A stretch of DNA of 43,326 nt. It comes from Mycolicibacter sinensis (GTDB taxonomy: Bacteria; Actinomycetota; Actinomycetes; Mycobacteriales; Mycobacteriaceae). The notes under the pieces were generated by a model. The model was given only the letters and a program-made list of their open reading frames with translations, was not told where the DNA came from and searched no databases. Shown here piece after piece: positions 27,161 through 43,326 of this stretch. Position 1 is the first letter of the stretch, and the number at the start of each line of letters is the position of its first letter. Position numbers and translations under genes: made by a program. Location of the stretch: contig NZ_LZIN01000042.1 in the NCBI RefSeq assembly GCF_001667375.1, positions 1-43,326 of the forward strand, given 5' to 3'.

Positions 27161-27230
27161 GTGCGCCGCCAGTGTGAATGACCGGTGGAGATCGGGTGAA
27201 ATCTTCCCCCTGAATTCACATTCGGCGCAC
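27161..27230 (+). terminator. Long imperfect hairpin between gpm1 and senX3
   Basis: GTGCGCCG (27161-27168) pairs with CGGCGCAC (27223-27230), and TGTGAAT (27173-27179) with ATTCACA (27214-27220), leaving small internal loops and a 34-base apical loop. It starts 5 bp after the gpm1 stop. It can act as a terminator or processing site; it also resembles the long palindromic repeats found between mycobacterial genes, so a repeat element is an alternative. Confidence 0.55.
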
Positions 27231-27283
27231 GTCGTGGTCGACCGCTAGTCGGATAGGGCGCTCGAACTGCGTACGATTTTGCC

Positions 27284-28462
27284 GTGGCTGCGACTTCGGC
27301 GCTGACGCTTGCTGCGGTGTCGGCACTGCCGGCCCTGGCGGCGGGGGTGGCGGCCGGGATCTGGCTCTCGCCCCGGCTGGCCGAGCGGCGCCGGCGGGTG
27401 GTCACCGAACGCGCCGGCATCACCGTCTCCCAGATGCTGCAGCGGATCGTGGCGCACGCATCGCTGGGGATCGCCGTCGTCGACACCCACCGCGACGTGG
27501 TCTACCTCAACGATCGCGCCTCCCATTTGGGTCTGGTGCACGGCCGGCTGCTCGACGATGTCGCCTGGGCGGCCGCGCAACGGGCACTGGCCGGTGAAGA
27601 GGAGGTCGTGTTCGACCTCTCGGCGGCCAAGCGTGCGACCGGGGCGATCCGGTCGGACTTGTCGGCGGTGCGCGGGTACGCCCGGTTGCTGTCCGAGGAG
27701 GATCGCCGGTTTGCGGTGGTGATCGTCGACGACCAGTCCGAACAGGCCCGGATGGAGGCCAGCCGGCGCGACTTCGTGGCCAATGTCAGCCACGAGCTCA
27801 AAACCCCGGTCGGGGCGATGGGACTGCTCGCCGAGGCGCTGCTGGCCGTCGCCGACGACCCCGAGGCGGTACGCCCGTTCGCCGAGAAGGTGCTGGTCGA
27901 GGCGAATCGGCTGGCCAGCATGATCGGGGAGCTGATCGAGCTGTCCCGGCTGCAGGGCGCCGATCCGCTACCGGACTTGGGCGTCGTCGACGTCGACAGT
28001 GTGGTCAACGAGGCGATCTCCCGGCACAAGGTGGCCGCCGACAACGCGGAGATCACCATCACCACCGACGCCCCGAGTGGCTTCCGGGTGCTCGGCGACG
28101 AGCCGCTACTGGTTACCGCGCTGGCTAACCTGGTGTCGAACGCGATCGCCTACTCGCCGCATGGCTCACCGGTGTCGATCAGCCGGCGCAGCCGGGACGG
28201 CTTCATCGAGATCGCGGTCACCGACCGCGGCATCGGAATCGCGCGCAAGGACCAGCAGCGGGTCTTCGAGCGGTTCTTCCGCAGTGACAAGGCGCGCTCG
28301 CGGGCCACCGGTGGCAGCGGGCTCGGGTTGGCGATCGTCAAGCACGTGGCGGCCAACCACAACGGCACCATCACGTTGTGGAGCCAGCCGGGCACCGGTT
28401 CGACGTTCACCTTGACTATTCCCGCCTACGGCAGTGTGGACCACGAGAAGGAGGAGCGTTGA
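27284..28462 (+). CDS. senX3: Sensor histidine kinase SenX3
   Basis: 392 residues from GTG 27284. It senses phosphate limitation (through the Pst system and PhoU) and phosphorylates RegX3. N-terminal hydrophobic segment(s) ([20 protein letters not shown]) anchor it, then comes a PAS-like domain (residues ~50-150). The H-box [16 protein letters not shown] has the phospho-His at about residue 170. N, G1 and G2 boxes follow ([34 protein letters not shown]). The stop overlaps the regX3 start; the MIRU-type repeats I remember between these genes in M. tuberculosis are absent. Confidence 0.97.
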   Translation: MAATSALTLAAVSALPALAAGVAAGIWLSPRLAERRRRVVTERAGITVSQMLQRIVAHASLGIAVVDTHRDVVYLNDRASHLGLVHGRLLDDVAWAAAQRALAGEEEVVFDLSAAKRATGAIRSDLSAVRGYARLLSEEDRRFAVVIVDDQSEQARMEASRRDFVANVSHELKTPVGAMGLLAEALLAVADDPEAVRPFAEKVLVEANRLASMIGELIELSRLQGADPLPDLGVVDVDSVVNEAISRHKVAADNAEITITTDAPSGFRVLGDEPLLVTALANLVSNAIAYSPHGSPVSISRRSRDGFIEIAVTDRGIGIARKDQQRVFERFFRSDKARSRATGGSGLGLAIVKHVAANHNGTITLWSQPGTGSTFTLTIPAYGSVDHEKEER

Positions 28463-29142
28463 CCCACGTGTTGATCGTTGAGGACGAGGAGTCGTTGGCC
28501 GACCCGCTGGCGTTTTTGCTGCGCAAGGAGGGGTTCGAGGCGACCGTGGTCACCGACGGAAGCGCGGCGCTGGCCGAGTTCGACCGGGCGGGCGCCGACA
28601 TCGTGCTGCTGGACCTGATGCTTCCGGGAATGTCGGGCACCGACGTCTGCAAGGCGCTGCGGGCCCGCTCCAGCGTCCCGGTGATTATGGTCACTGCTCG
28701 CGACAGCGAGATCGACAAGGTCGTCGGCCTGGAACTGGGGGCCGACGACTATGTGACCAAGCCCTACTCGGCCCGCGAACTGATCGCCCGGATCCGCGCG
28801 GTGCTGCGCCGTGGCGGTGACGACGAGGGCGGTGTCGGAGAGGGCGTACTGGAATCCGGCCCGGTGCGCATGGACGTCGAACGGCACGTCGTCATGGTCA
28901 ACGGCGAGCAGATCACCCTGCCGCTCAAGGAATTCGACCTGCTCGAATACCTGATGCGCAACACCGGCCGGGTGCTCACCCGCGGTCAGTTGATCGACCG
29001 GGTCTGGGGCGCGGATTACGTCGGCGACACCAAGACCTTGGATGTCCACGTAAAACGACTGCGGTCCAAGATCGAGGCCGACCCCGCCAACCCTGTGCAC
29101 CTGGTTACCGTGCGCGGTCTCGGATACAAGCTGGAGGGCTGA
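28459..29142 (+). CDS. regX3: Response regulator RegX3
   Basis: 227 residues from a TTG start at 28459, equal to the known length. The TTG overlaps the senX3 stop (TTGA) and has an ideal AAGGAGGAG a few bases upstream, which settles the start. The receiver domain has IVEDEES acidic pocket, the phospho-Asp in [11 protein letters not shown] and the Lys in VTKPYS. The C-terminal winged helix (OmpR/PhoB type) includes [15 protein letters not shown] and [14 protein letters not shown]. Targets in mycobacteria include phosphate-uptake genes. It is followed by the accessory biosynthetic operon 170 bp downstream. Confidence 0.98.
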   Translation: MTHVLIVEDEESLADPLAFLLRKEGFEATVVTDGSAALAEFDRAGADIVLLDLMLPGMSGTDVCKALRARSSVPVIMVTARDSEIDKVVGLELGADDYVTKPYSARELIARIRAVLRRGGDDEGGVGEGVLESGPVRMDVERHVVMVNGEQITLPLKEFDLLEYLMRNTGRVLTRGQLIDRVWGADYVGDTKTLDVHVKRLRSKIEADPANPVHLVTVRGLGYKLEG

Positions 29143-29229
29143 CCCCGCTCCCGCTGCTTGATTGGGTGACCTAACTTGCCCGTGCGGTCGTCGTCGCCGA
29201 AAATCACGGAATTGACGTCCGCGTTCTTA

Positions 29230-29253
29230 AGGTAACCTTAATGAAGGTTACCT
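29230..29253. promoter_or_regulatory. Nested palindromic operator upstream of the PKS-NRPS operon
   Basis: AGGTAACCTT (29230-29239) and AAGGTTACCT (29244-29253) are perfect inverted arms with a 4-bp spacer. The left part is itself a 15-bp palindrome, TTAAGGT-A-ACCTTAA (29227-29241), and the right arm contains AGGT-T-ACCT, so two dimers could bind side by side 15 bp apart. TTGACG at 29212-29217 is a possible -35 just upstream, and TCTAAA at 29272-29277 a possible -10 downstream. The AGGT/ACCT cores recall DtxR/IdeR-type boxes, but the spacing does not fit the IdeR consensus. The regulator is unknown and none is encoded next to it. The rest of the 170-bp gap shows nothing else. Confidence 0.65.
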
Positions 29254-29312
29254 GCAGAATGCTGGGCCCAATCTAAAGCCAATTTTCGTTAGTCATACGG
29301 GAGACGCGATCG

Positions 29313-36376
<7,064 letters not shown>

Positions 36377-36380
<4 letters not shown>

Positions 36381-39300
36381 CGGACCAACCTGAGGCGCCC
36401 ATCGACATCGCCAGCCTGTCACCGGAGGAAAAGCGCGAACTGCTGGCGCAGTTGCTGGCCGCCAAAGCCCAGAACGCGGCGTCTGAACACGAGTTGTCCT
36501 ACGGGCAGCGCTCGATGTGGTTCGTGCACCGGCTGTCCCCCGACAGTGCCGCCTACACCGTCGCCTACGCGGGACGCATCCGCAGCGGACTCGACGTGCC
36601 GGCCCTCGAGCGGGCCGCCCAAGCCCTGGTGGACCGGCACCCGATGCTGCGCACCACCTACACCGAGCGTGACGGCCAGCCGGTCGGGCTGGTCCACCCG
36701 CACTGGCCGATGCGGATCGCCACCCATCGCATCGGTACGGACGCGGCCGAACTCGAGCGGTGGATCCAGACCGAGACCGACCGGCCGTTCGATCTGAGCA
36801 CCGGGCCGGTAATACGGCTGACCCTGCTGCAGCGTCCTGACGATCACGTGCTGTTGCTGAGCGTGCACCACATCGCCGTCGACTTCTGGTCCATCGACGT
36901 CATCCTCGACGAACTGCGCGCGTTGTACGCCGCCGAGCACGGCGGTTCAGCACCGGAGCTGACCGCGGACCGCTACGTCGACTACGCCGCCGGGCAGAAC
37001 CGGATGCTGGCCGGGCCCGATGGCGAGCGGCTGTGGGAGTACTGGCGCGACGCGCTGGGCGGTGAGCTGCCGACGCTGGCGTTGCCCACCGACCGGCCGC
37101 GGCCGGCCGTGCAGACCTACGCCGGTGCGCTGCACCGGTTCAGCGTCGACGCGCAGGTCACCGCCGGGTTGAAGCAGGTGGCGCGGACCGTCGGTGCGAC
37201 GCCCTACATGACGCTGTTGGCCGCCTACGCGGTGCTGTTGCACCGCTACAGCGGCCAGGACGACCTGATCATCGGCTCACCGTTCGCCTGCCGCGACCGG
37301 GCCGGCCTGATGGGCATGGTCGGCTACGTCACCAACCCGCTGCCGCTGCGCGTGGACGTGAGCGAAGACCCGAGTTTCGTTGCGCTGCTTGGTCAGGTCA
37401 AGAACACCGTGCTGGGCGCCATCGGCCACCAGGAATACCCGCTGCCGCTGCTGGTCGAGCGCCTGCGGCCGGTCCGCGACGCCGGACGCACCCCGCTGTT
37501 CCAGGTGTCGTTCGCCTGGCAGCAGGTCCGGCTGTTCGAGGAAGCGGAGGCCAGTGCCGGCTCCGGTGACGGCACGCTGCCCCTGGAAACCCTGCACATC
37601 GGCCAGGGCGGCTCGCCGTTCGACATCACCATGCAGGTCGGCGAGCAGGACGACCAGCTGCAGCTCGCGCTGCAGTACAACACCGATCTGTTCAACGCCG
37701 AGACCATGACCGCGATGGCGCAGCACTTCGCCGTGCTGCTGGCCGGCTTGGTGGAGCCCGGCGCCGCCGACGCTCCGGTATCGCAGGTGCCAATGCTCAC
37801 CGGCGCCGAACGGGCAAAGCTACAGTTCTGGAACGAAACCCGGGTCGACTACCCGGATGCCCCGGCCTTCCTGCACGAGATGGTGACCGCTGCCGCGGCG
37901 CGCACACCCGACGCCGTCGCGGTGAGCTACGACGGCCGGGAGCTCAGCTACGGCGAGCTCGACCGGCGGGCCAACGGCCTGGCGCACCGGCTGCGCCAGT
38001 TCGGTGTCGGCGCCGGCAACGGGACCGACGTGGTGCCGGTGCTGTTGGAGCGTTCCGAAGACCTGGTGATCGCGCTGCTCGGTGTGCTCAAGGCCGGCGG
38101 TGTCTTCCTGCCGCTGGATCCGGCCCAGCCCGCTCGGCGCATGGAGGCGATGCTGGCCGACGTGCCGGACGCGCCGGTCTGTGTCACCCACCGCCGGCAT
38201 CTGGCCGGTGTGCCAACGGATTTCACCGGCGCCCGACTGTGTCTGGACCAGTCTTCGGCGTTGCCCGCAGAGCAGGAATCAGCTCCAGAGGTGAGCTCGG
38301 CCGACCTGGCCTACCTGATGTACACCTCCGGTTCCACCGGTGCGCCCAAGGGGGCGCTGAACACCCACGCCGGCATTCGCAACCGGCTGCTGTGGATGCA
38401 GGACGCCTACCGGCTGACCGCCGACGACCGCGTGCTGCACAAGACCCCGATCAACTTCGACCCGTTCGTCTGGGAGATCTTCTGGCCGTTGATCGTTGGC
38501 GCCCGGGTGGTGATCGCCAAACCGGAGGGCCACAAGGACGCCGGCTATCTGGCTCGGGCCATCGTCGAAGAGCGCGTCACCACAATGCATTTCGTGCCGT
38601 CGATGCTCCGCCGTTTTCTGGGTGAACCCGGGGCGGCGTCCTGCACCGGGCTACGCCGGGTGTTCTGCAGCGGCGAGGCGCTCACCGGCGACCTGCGCGA
38701 CGCGTTCTTCGACACGCTGCCCGCCGAACTGTACAACCTTTACGGCCCGACCGAGGCCGCCATCGATGTCACCCATTTCCACTGCCGGCGTGGGGTAACC
38801 GAACCGATCATCCCGGTCGGGCGACCGATCGCCAACATCGCGATCCACCTGCTGGACGCCGCGGGAAACCCGGTCCCGGTAGGGGTGCCCGGCGAGCTGT
38901 ACATCGGCGGCGTCGGGGTGGCCCGCGGGTATTTGAACCGGCCGGAGGCCACCGCCGCCGCGTTCGGCGAGGACCCGTTCAGCTCCCAGCCTGGCGCTCT
39001 GCTCTACCGCACCGGCGACCTGGCCCGCTACCGCCCGGACGGCAACATCGAATACCTGGGCCGCCGCGACGATCAGGTGAAGATCAACGGTTTCCGCATC
39101 GAGCTCGGCGAGGTGGAGGCCGCGCTGGCCAAGCACCCCGGCATCGCCGAATGCGCCGTGGTGGCCCGTAAAGACGCCGCCGGCAACACCGCGTTGATCG
39201 CGCATATCGTGCCGGTCGCCGCAGCGCCGGGCACCACCGAGCTGCGCCGTTTCCTGCTGGAGCTGGTGCCGGCGGCGATGGTGCCCGCGGTGTTCCGCAG

Positions 39301-41734
39301 CACCGACCTGCTTCCGCTGTCGCCCAGCGGCAAGGTGGACCGCCGGGCGCTGCTGGCCATCGATGCGGATCTCGACGCCGCACCGAAAGAGTTCGTGGCG
39401 CCGCGCAACCGCACCGAAGAGACGCTGGCCGGGATCTGGCGCGAGGTGCTCGACACCGACCGCGTCGGCGTCACCGACGACTTCTTCGCGCTCGGCGGGG
39501 CCTCCACCCAGGCCCTGGAGGTCGCGGTGCGGGTCGGCGAGCTCGGCATGGAGCTGCGCCCGGAGTCGCTGTTCGTCTACGGCACCATCGCCGAGCTGGC
39601 CGAAGAATTCGGCCCGATCGGTGACGACACCACCGCTGCAGCGCCGGAAGCTCCCGCTGTTGAGAAGCCGGCACCGTCGAGACCCGTTGCGGCGCCGGTG
39701 ATCAAGCCGGTGCGGACCGGCCCGGCCCGCAACGTCGTGATCGAAAGCCTCGGGGTGTACCTGCCCCCGCGGGCGGTCTCCACCGAGCAAGTGCTGGCCG
39801 ACTGCGTCAACGAGGTGAAGATCCCACTGGAGCGCCTCACCGGCATCAAGAACCGGCGGATGGCCGGCGTCGACGAGTTCTCGATCGACTTGGGCCGCAA
39901 GGCGATCGGCGACTGCCTGTCCCGATCGAGCTACGCCGCCGAAGAGATCGACCTGGTCATCGCCTGCAACATCTCCCGGTGCGACGGCCCGGAGCACATG
40001 TTCACCTTCGAACCCAGCACCGCCTCCCAGTTGCGGGATCAGCTGGGCCTGACCAACGCGGTGTGCTTCGACATCAACAACGCCTGCGCGGGCATGTTCA
40101 CCGGCATCAGCGTGGCCCAGGACTTCCTCAAGACGCACCTGGTGCGCAACGCCCTGGTGGTCAGCGGCGAGTACATCAGCCACATCACCGAAACCGCGCA
40201 ACAGGAGATCGAGGGCGCGATGGATCCGCGGCTGGCCTGCCTGACCGTTGGTGATGCCGGCGCGGCGGTGGTGCTCGAACTCGGAGCAGGCGACCGGGTC
40301 GGCTTCCACGACCTCGACCTGGCCACCTACAGCGAATTCGCCAAGTTGTGCATCGCCAAGGCCACCGAGGGCCCGCACGGCGGCGCCATCATGGTCACCG
40401 ACTCGGTCACCCAGACCGCGATCGCGGTGAAGCACTCGGTGCCCTACGTCGCCGCGGTGATGCAGCGCCACGGCTGGAGGCCCGAGACGGCCGATCAGCT
40501 GCTGATGCACCAGACCTCCGAGGCGTCGATCAACGACGCCATCTTGACCATCAACCGGGTGTTCGGGGCGGGCGCGGCCAGCCGGGCCAACACGATCTGC
40601 AACCTGGCCGAACGCGGTAACACCGCCACCACAACGCATTTCGTCGCGCTGTATGACTACATCAACGCGGGCCGGATCAACTCCGGCGACAACGTGGTGC
40701 TGTCGATCACCGGTTCCGGGCAGACCATCGGCACCGGGCTGTACACCTTCGACGACCTGCCCGACCGGATACGACGGGCCGCCAACGGCCAGCCCGCCGG
40801 TGCCGGGCGGTCCGCCCGCGGCCGCCGGGAGTTGCCGGCGACACCGCGGGTGCGGATCGACGGTGTCGGTATCGCCTCGGATAGCCAGGGCCCGCCGAGT
40901 TCCATCGCGTTCGCGGTGGACGCCGCCCGGGCTTGCCTGGACGACAGCGGTGTCGACGGGTCCCAGGTCGGACTGGTGATCCACACCGGCATTTACCGCG
41001 ACGACTTCCTCAGCGAACCCGCGGTCGCCACCTTGGTGGCCGGCGAGGTCGGGATCAACGCCGAGCCGGAGTCGGCGGACGCAGCCAAAACCTTCGCGTT
41101 CGACATCCTCAACGGCGCGGTCGGCTTCCTCAACGGCTGCCACGTCGCCGCCGGCATGATCGGCGCCGGCCACACCGGTCACGCCATGGTGCTGGCCTCC
41201 GAAGTGGAGAACAACACTCCGGACAGTGGCTACCCACGCACCGGCATCGCCGAGACCGGGTCGGCGATCATGCTGAGCCCGAGCCACGGCCCGGAAGGCT
41301 TCGGCCGCTTCGTCTTCGAACACCACCCGGAGCATCGCGGGGCGCTGGCGACCCACACCCAACAGCGGGACGGCCGGATGTGGCTGCGGGTGGACCGCGA
41401 CCCGAACCTGGCGGCGATCTATGTGAGCTGCCTGCCGTCGGCGGTCAAGCAGTTGCTGGCCCTGGAGGCGCTGGGGCCCGATGACATCGCGCTGGTGTTG
41501 CCGCCGCATCTGCCCGGTGCCGCTCTCGACGATCTGGCCGCGCACATCGGCGTAGACCGGTCGCGGTTCGTCGACCTGGAGGCGCAGGGCTGGACCACTG
41601 ACCCGTTCACCTCGGCCCTGCCCTATCAGATCGCCGACGTTCGGCGGCGCGGGCTGGTCAAGCCGGGCGACGTCGCGCTGATCATGGCCGTCGGTTCCGG
41701 CGTCGAGGTCGGCTGTACCACCTACCGGTTCTGA
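36377..41734 (+). CDS. NRPS C-A(Ser)-PCP fused to tandem KASIII domains
   Basis: 1785 residues. A short docking-like helix (LSPEEKRELLAQLLA) opens it. Condensation, ~38-460: HHIAVDFW (H164, H165, D169). Adenylation, ~490-1000: MYTSGSTGAPKG, YRTGDLARYRPDG, Lys986. The ten specificity residues (D695, P696, W699, H738, F763, S765, L788, I796, D797, K986) read DPWHFSLIDK, against DVWHFSLVDK of EntF, so L-serine is predicted. PCP: FFALGGAS, Ser1043. After an Ala/Pro linker, KASIII-1 (~1118-1466) has Cys1237 (NNACAGM), His1378 (MHQTSE) and Asn1415 (RGNTAT). KASIII-2 (~1492-1785) has Ala1581 where the Cys should be (DILNGAVGF), His1711, and no clear Asn. No TE or reductase domain. The pair recalls the active/inactive PqsC-PqsB partners, here on one chain. 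Confidence 0.92.
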
Positions 41735-41739
41735 ACACG

Positions 41740-42732
41740 ATGCGCGCATTGGTCACCGGGGGAACCGGATTCGTCGGCTCGAATTTGGTGGCGGCATTGC
41801 TCGACCGCGGCATCGAGGTGCGGGTGCTGCGGCGCTCGACATCTCCGATGGCCGCACTCGAAGGTTTGGACTGCGAGACCCGGGTCGGCGACGTGCTCGA
41901 CGGTGTCGAGGCGCTCACCGCGGCGATGGCCGACTGCGACTGGGTGTTCCACACCGCGGCGGTGTCGGACTACTGGCGTCACCGAACTCAGGCCAAGCTG
42001 TACCGCACCAACGTCGACGGAACCCGCGACATGGCGGAGGCCGCTCGGCGGGCCGGCATCAAGCGCTTCGTCTACACCAGTTCGATTGCTGCTCTCGGTA
42101 TTCCGCCGCGCGGGCGTGAGCTGGTGGAGACCGACGAGTTCAACATCCGCCCCCGCCGGTTCCCCTACGGCCACAGCAAGCACCTGGCCGAGACCGTACT
42201 GCGCGATGCCGTCGCGGCGGGCTTGCCGGCGGTGATCGTCAACCCGTCGGTGGTCATCGGCCCGCGTGACGTCAACCGCATCGCCAGCGCGATGATCGTC
42301 GAGGCGCAGCGGGGCCGGTTGCGGGTTGCCGCGCCGGGCGGCACCAACTTCGTCTCGGTCGAGGACGTGGTGGCCGGCCATGTCGCCGCGGCCGAGCGGG
42401 GCCGGATCGGTGAGCGCTACATTCTCGGCGGGGAGAACCTGTTGTTCGGTGAGGCGTTCGCCATCGCCAACGAGGTCACCGGCCAGCGGGGTCCGTCGAT
42501 CGTGCTGCCGCGCTGGACGATACCGGTGGCGACGGCCGGCATCGGCCTTGCCCGCGCGGTGGTGGGGCCGCGGCTGCCGATCGGCGCCCACCAGATGCGG
42601 CTCTCAGCGGCGGAGATCTTCGCCGACTCCACCAAGGCTCGCGAGGAATTGCGCCTGCCGTTCACCTCGTTCCGCACCGCGCTGCGCGACGCCTACCACT
42701 GGTACCGCGACAACGGCTACCTCGCCCGCTGA
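41740..42732 (+). CDS. Extended SDR (3-beta-HSD/OleD-like) of the PKS-NRPS operon
   Basis: 330 residues, ATG 5 bp after the NRPS stop, so part of the same operon. NAD(P)-binding ALVTGGTGFVGSNLVAALLD opens the protein; the catalytic Ser-Tyr-Lys are in VYTSSIAALG and FPYGHSK. Extended SDRs of the HpnA, dihydroflavonol reductase and 3-beta-hydroxysteroid dehydrogenase group have this layout. OleD, which reduces the beta-keto acid made by the thiolase-fold enzyme OleA, is in the same group, so this protein may reduce a ketone made by the KASIII domains. That is inference from pairing. C-terminal hydrophobic part (IPVATAGIGLARAVVG) could associate with membrane. Confidence 0.9.
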   Translation: MRALVTGGTGFVGSNLVAALLDRGIEVRVLRRSTSPMAALEGLDCETRVGDVLDGVEALTAAMADCDWVFHTAAVSDYWRHRTQAKLYRTNVDGTRDMAEAARRAGIKRFVYTSSIAALGIPPRGRELVETDEFNIRPRRFPYGHSKHLAETVLRDAVAAGLPAVIVNPSVVIGPRDVNRIASAMIVEAQRGRLRVAAPGGTNFVSVEDVVAGHVAAAERGRIGERYILGGENLLFGEAFAIANEVTGQRGPSIVLPRWTIPVATAGIGLARAVVGPRLPIGAHQMRLSAAEIFADSTKAREELRLPFTSFRTALRDAYHWYRDNGYLAR

Positions 42733-42750
42733 CCAACCGGCGGCACGTCG

Positions 42751-43326
42751 TCATCCGGCTTCGGCCCGATCGTCGTCGAAGAGGTGTCGTTGGGCGTGGC
42801 CCTGGACGGGCACGGCGTCGTAGGCGGCTTCGTCGAACAGTGGGTCGTCGAAGACCGGGTCATCGCGCGGTGGCCGTTCGTCGGGTGGTGGCCATTGGTC
42901 GTCGGGTGGTGGTTGCTGGTCGGGCGGGTCACCCGGTGGCGGGCGGCGGTGGTAGTCGATGACGGCTTCGATGAAGTGGAAGGGATTGACCCGGGGTTGC
43001 CCGTGGTCGAGTTTGGGCGGTGGGGTCCATTCGACCCGGCCGGATTCGCCGAGTCGGGTGACCCAGCCTTGCTCGCTGGCCATCCGGTTATCGGGTGCGC
43101 ACGCCAGCGCGAGGGAATCGATGTCGGTTTGGCCGTTGTCGGCCCAGTCCTGTAGGTGATGGGCCTGGGACAGATATCCCGACACTGAACACCCGGGCCG
43201 GGTACAGCCGCGATCCCGCGCGTGCAACACGATGCGCTGATCCGCCGATGCGATCCGCTTGGCCCGGCCCAGCCACAGCGCCCGGCCTTGGCCGTCGAAC
43301 ACACTCAGATAGTGGTACGCATGGCC
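42751..43326 (-). CDS. 13E12-type (DUF222) HNH endonuclease, C-terminal part
   Basis: The frame is open to the window edge, so the N-terminal DUF222 part lies beyond it. Visible are AYHYLSVFDGQGRALWLGRA and the HNH zone: CTRPGCSVSGYLSQAHHLQDW with NGQTDIDSLALACAPDNRM. These are typical of the REP13E12/HNH family common in mycobacteria, often in several copies and near mobile regions. The C-terminal ~80 residues are Pro/Asp-rich and low in complexity (PPPGDPPDQQPPPDDQWPPP), encoded by GGGTGGTGG-like slippage sequence around 42885-42925. Activity is unknown. It converges on the SDR gene with 18 bp between. Confidence 0.85.
   Translation of the reverse strand, partial: GHAYHYLSVFDGQGRALWLGRAKRIASADQRIVLHARDRGCTRPGCSVSGYLSQAHHLQDWADNGQTDIDSLALACAPDNRMASEQGWVTRLGESGRVEWTPPPKLDHGQPRVNPFHFIEAVIDYHRRPPPGDPPDQQPPPDDQWPPPDERPPRDDPVFDDPLFDEAAYDAVPVQGHAQRHLFDDDRAEAG

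Noticed and set aside
29230..29253. IdeR iron box
   Set aside because: AGGT/ACCT cores are present, but the 19-bp TTAGGTTAGGCTAACCTAA arrangement is not matched. Kept only as an unassigned operator.
40850..41731. KASIII-2 as an independent active ketosynthase
   Set aside because: The catalytic Cys position is Ala1581 and the Asn motif is missing, so it is more likely a structural partner.
38651..41749. A 1032-codon open frame on the minus strand opposite the NRPS
   Set aside because: It is antisense to clear A, PCP and KASIII motifs, and its product is low-complexity Arg/Gly/Val-rich. High third-position GC produces such shadow frames.

Overview
The window is high-GC actinobacterial chromosome, almost certainly a non-tuberculous Mycobacterium-group species. 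I base this on mycolic-acid cyclopropane-synthase-family enzymes, HbhA, MshA (mycothiol), SenX3-RegX3, RamB next to isocitrate lyase, and a gene order that, from memory, follows M. tuberculosis Rv0458-Rv0491. No rRNA, tRNA, CRISPR array or insertion sequence was found. No gap without a gene exceeds 300 bp.

Layout. 1-2779: the end of an aldehyde dehydrogenase, a DUF779 protein, two small membrane proteins and lpdC. 2787-6250 (minus): two mycolic-acid methyltransferases and a large membrane protein that joins a phytol/dolichol-kinase-like half to a DUF92 half. 6257-13976: the acetate/fatty-acid block (CMD-family protein, ramB, acyl-ACP thioesterase-like gene, icl, fadB2, madR and a DUF445 protein). 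14064-20831: an XRE regulator with its own palindromic promoter, hbhA, two small envelope proteins, deoC, a duplicated DUF2993 pair, a nitrilase, a DUF2505 protein and murB. 20892-29142: the L,D-transpeptidase lprQ, an SDR, a poly-cysteine leader peptide, a ROK regulator, mshA, a YbjN protein, gpm1 and senX3-regX3.

29143-42732 is the accessory part: a three-gene biosynthetic operon in the place where I remember other genes following regX3 in M. tuberculosis. Gene 1 is FAAL-ACP-KS-AT-KR-ACP. Gene 2 is C-A-PCP followed by two ketoacyl-synthase-III-like domains, the first with an intact Cys-His-Asn triad and the second without the cysteine. Gene 3 is an extended SDR. The adenylation pocket reads as serine. 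There is no thioesterase, so the tandem KASIII pair probably releases or extends an N-acyl-seryl thioester. A 10-bp-arm perfect inverted repeat lies over the presumed promoter. The window ends in a 13E12-type HNH endonuclease gene that runs off the edge.

The observations I rate highest are the serine-loading NRPS with a fused KASIII/pseudo-KASIII release unit, the apparently leaderless poly-Cys uORF before the ROK-mshA genes, the kinase/DUF92 fusion, and the clustered palindromes upstream of icl, madR and the XRE gene.
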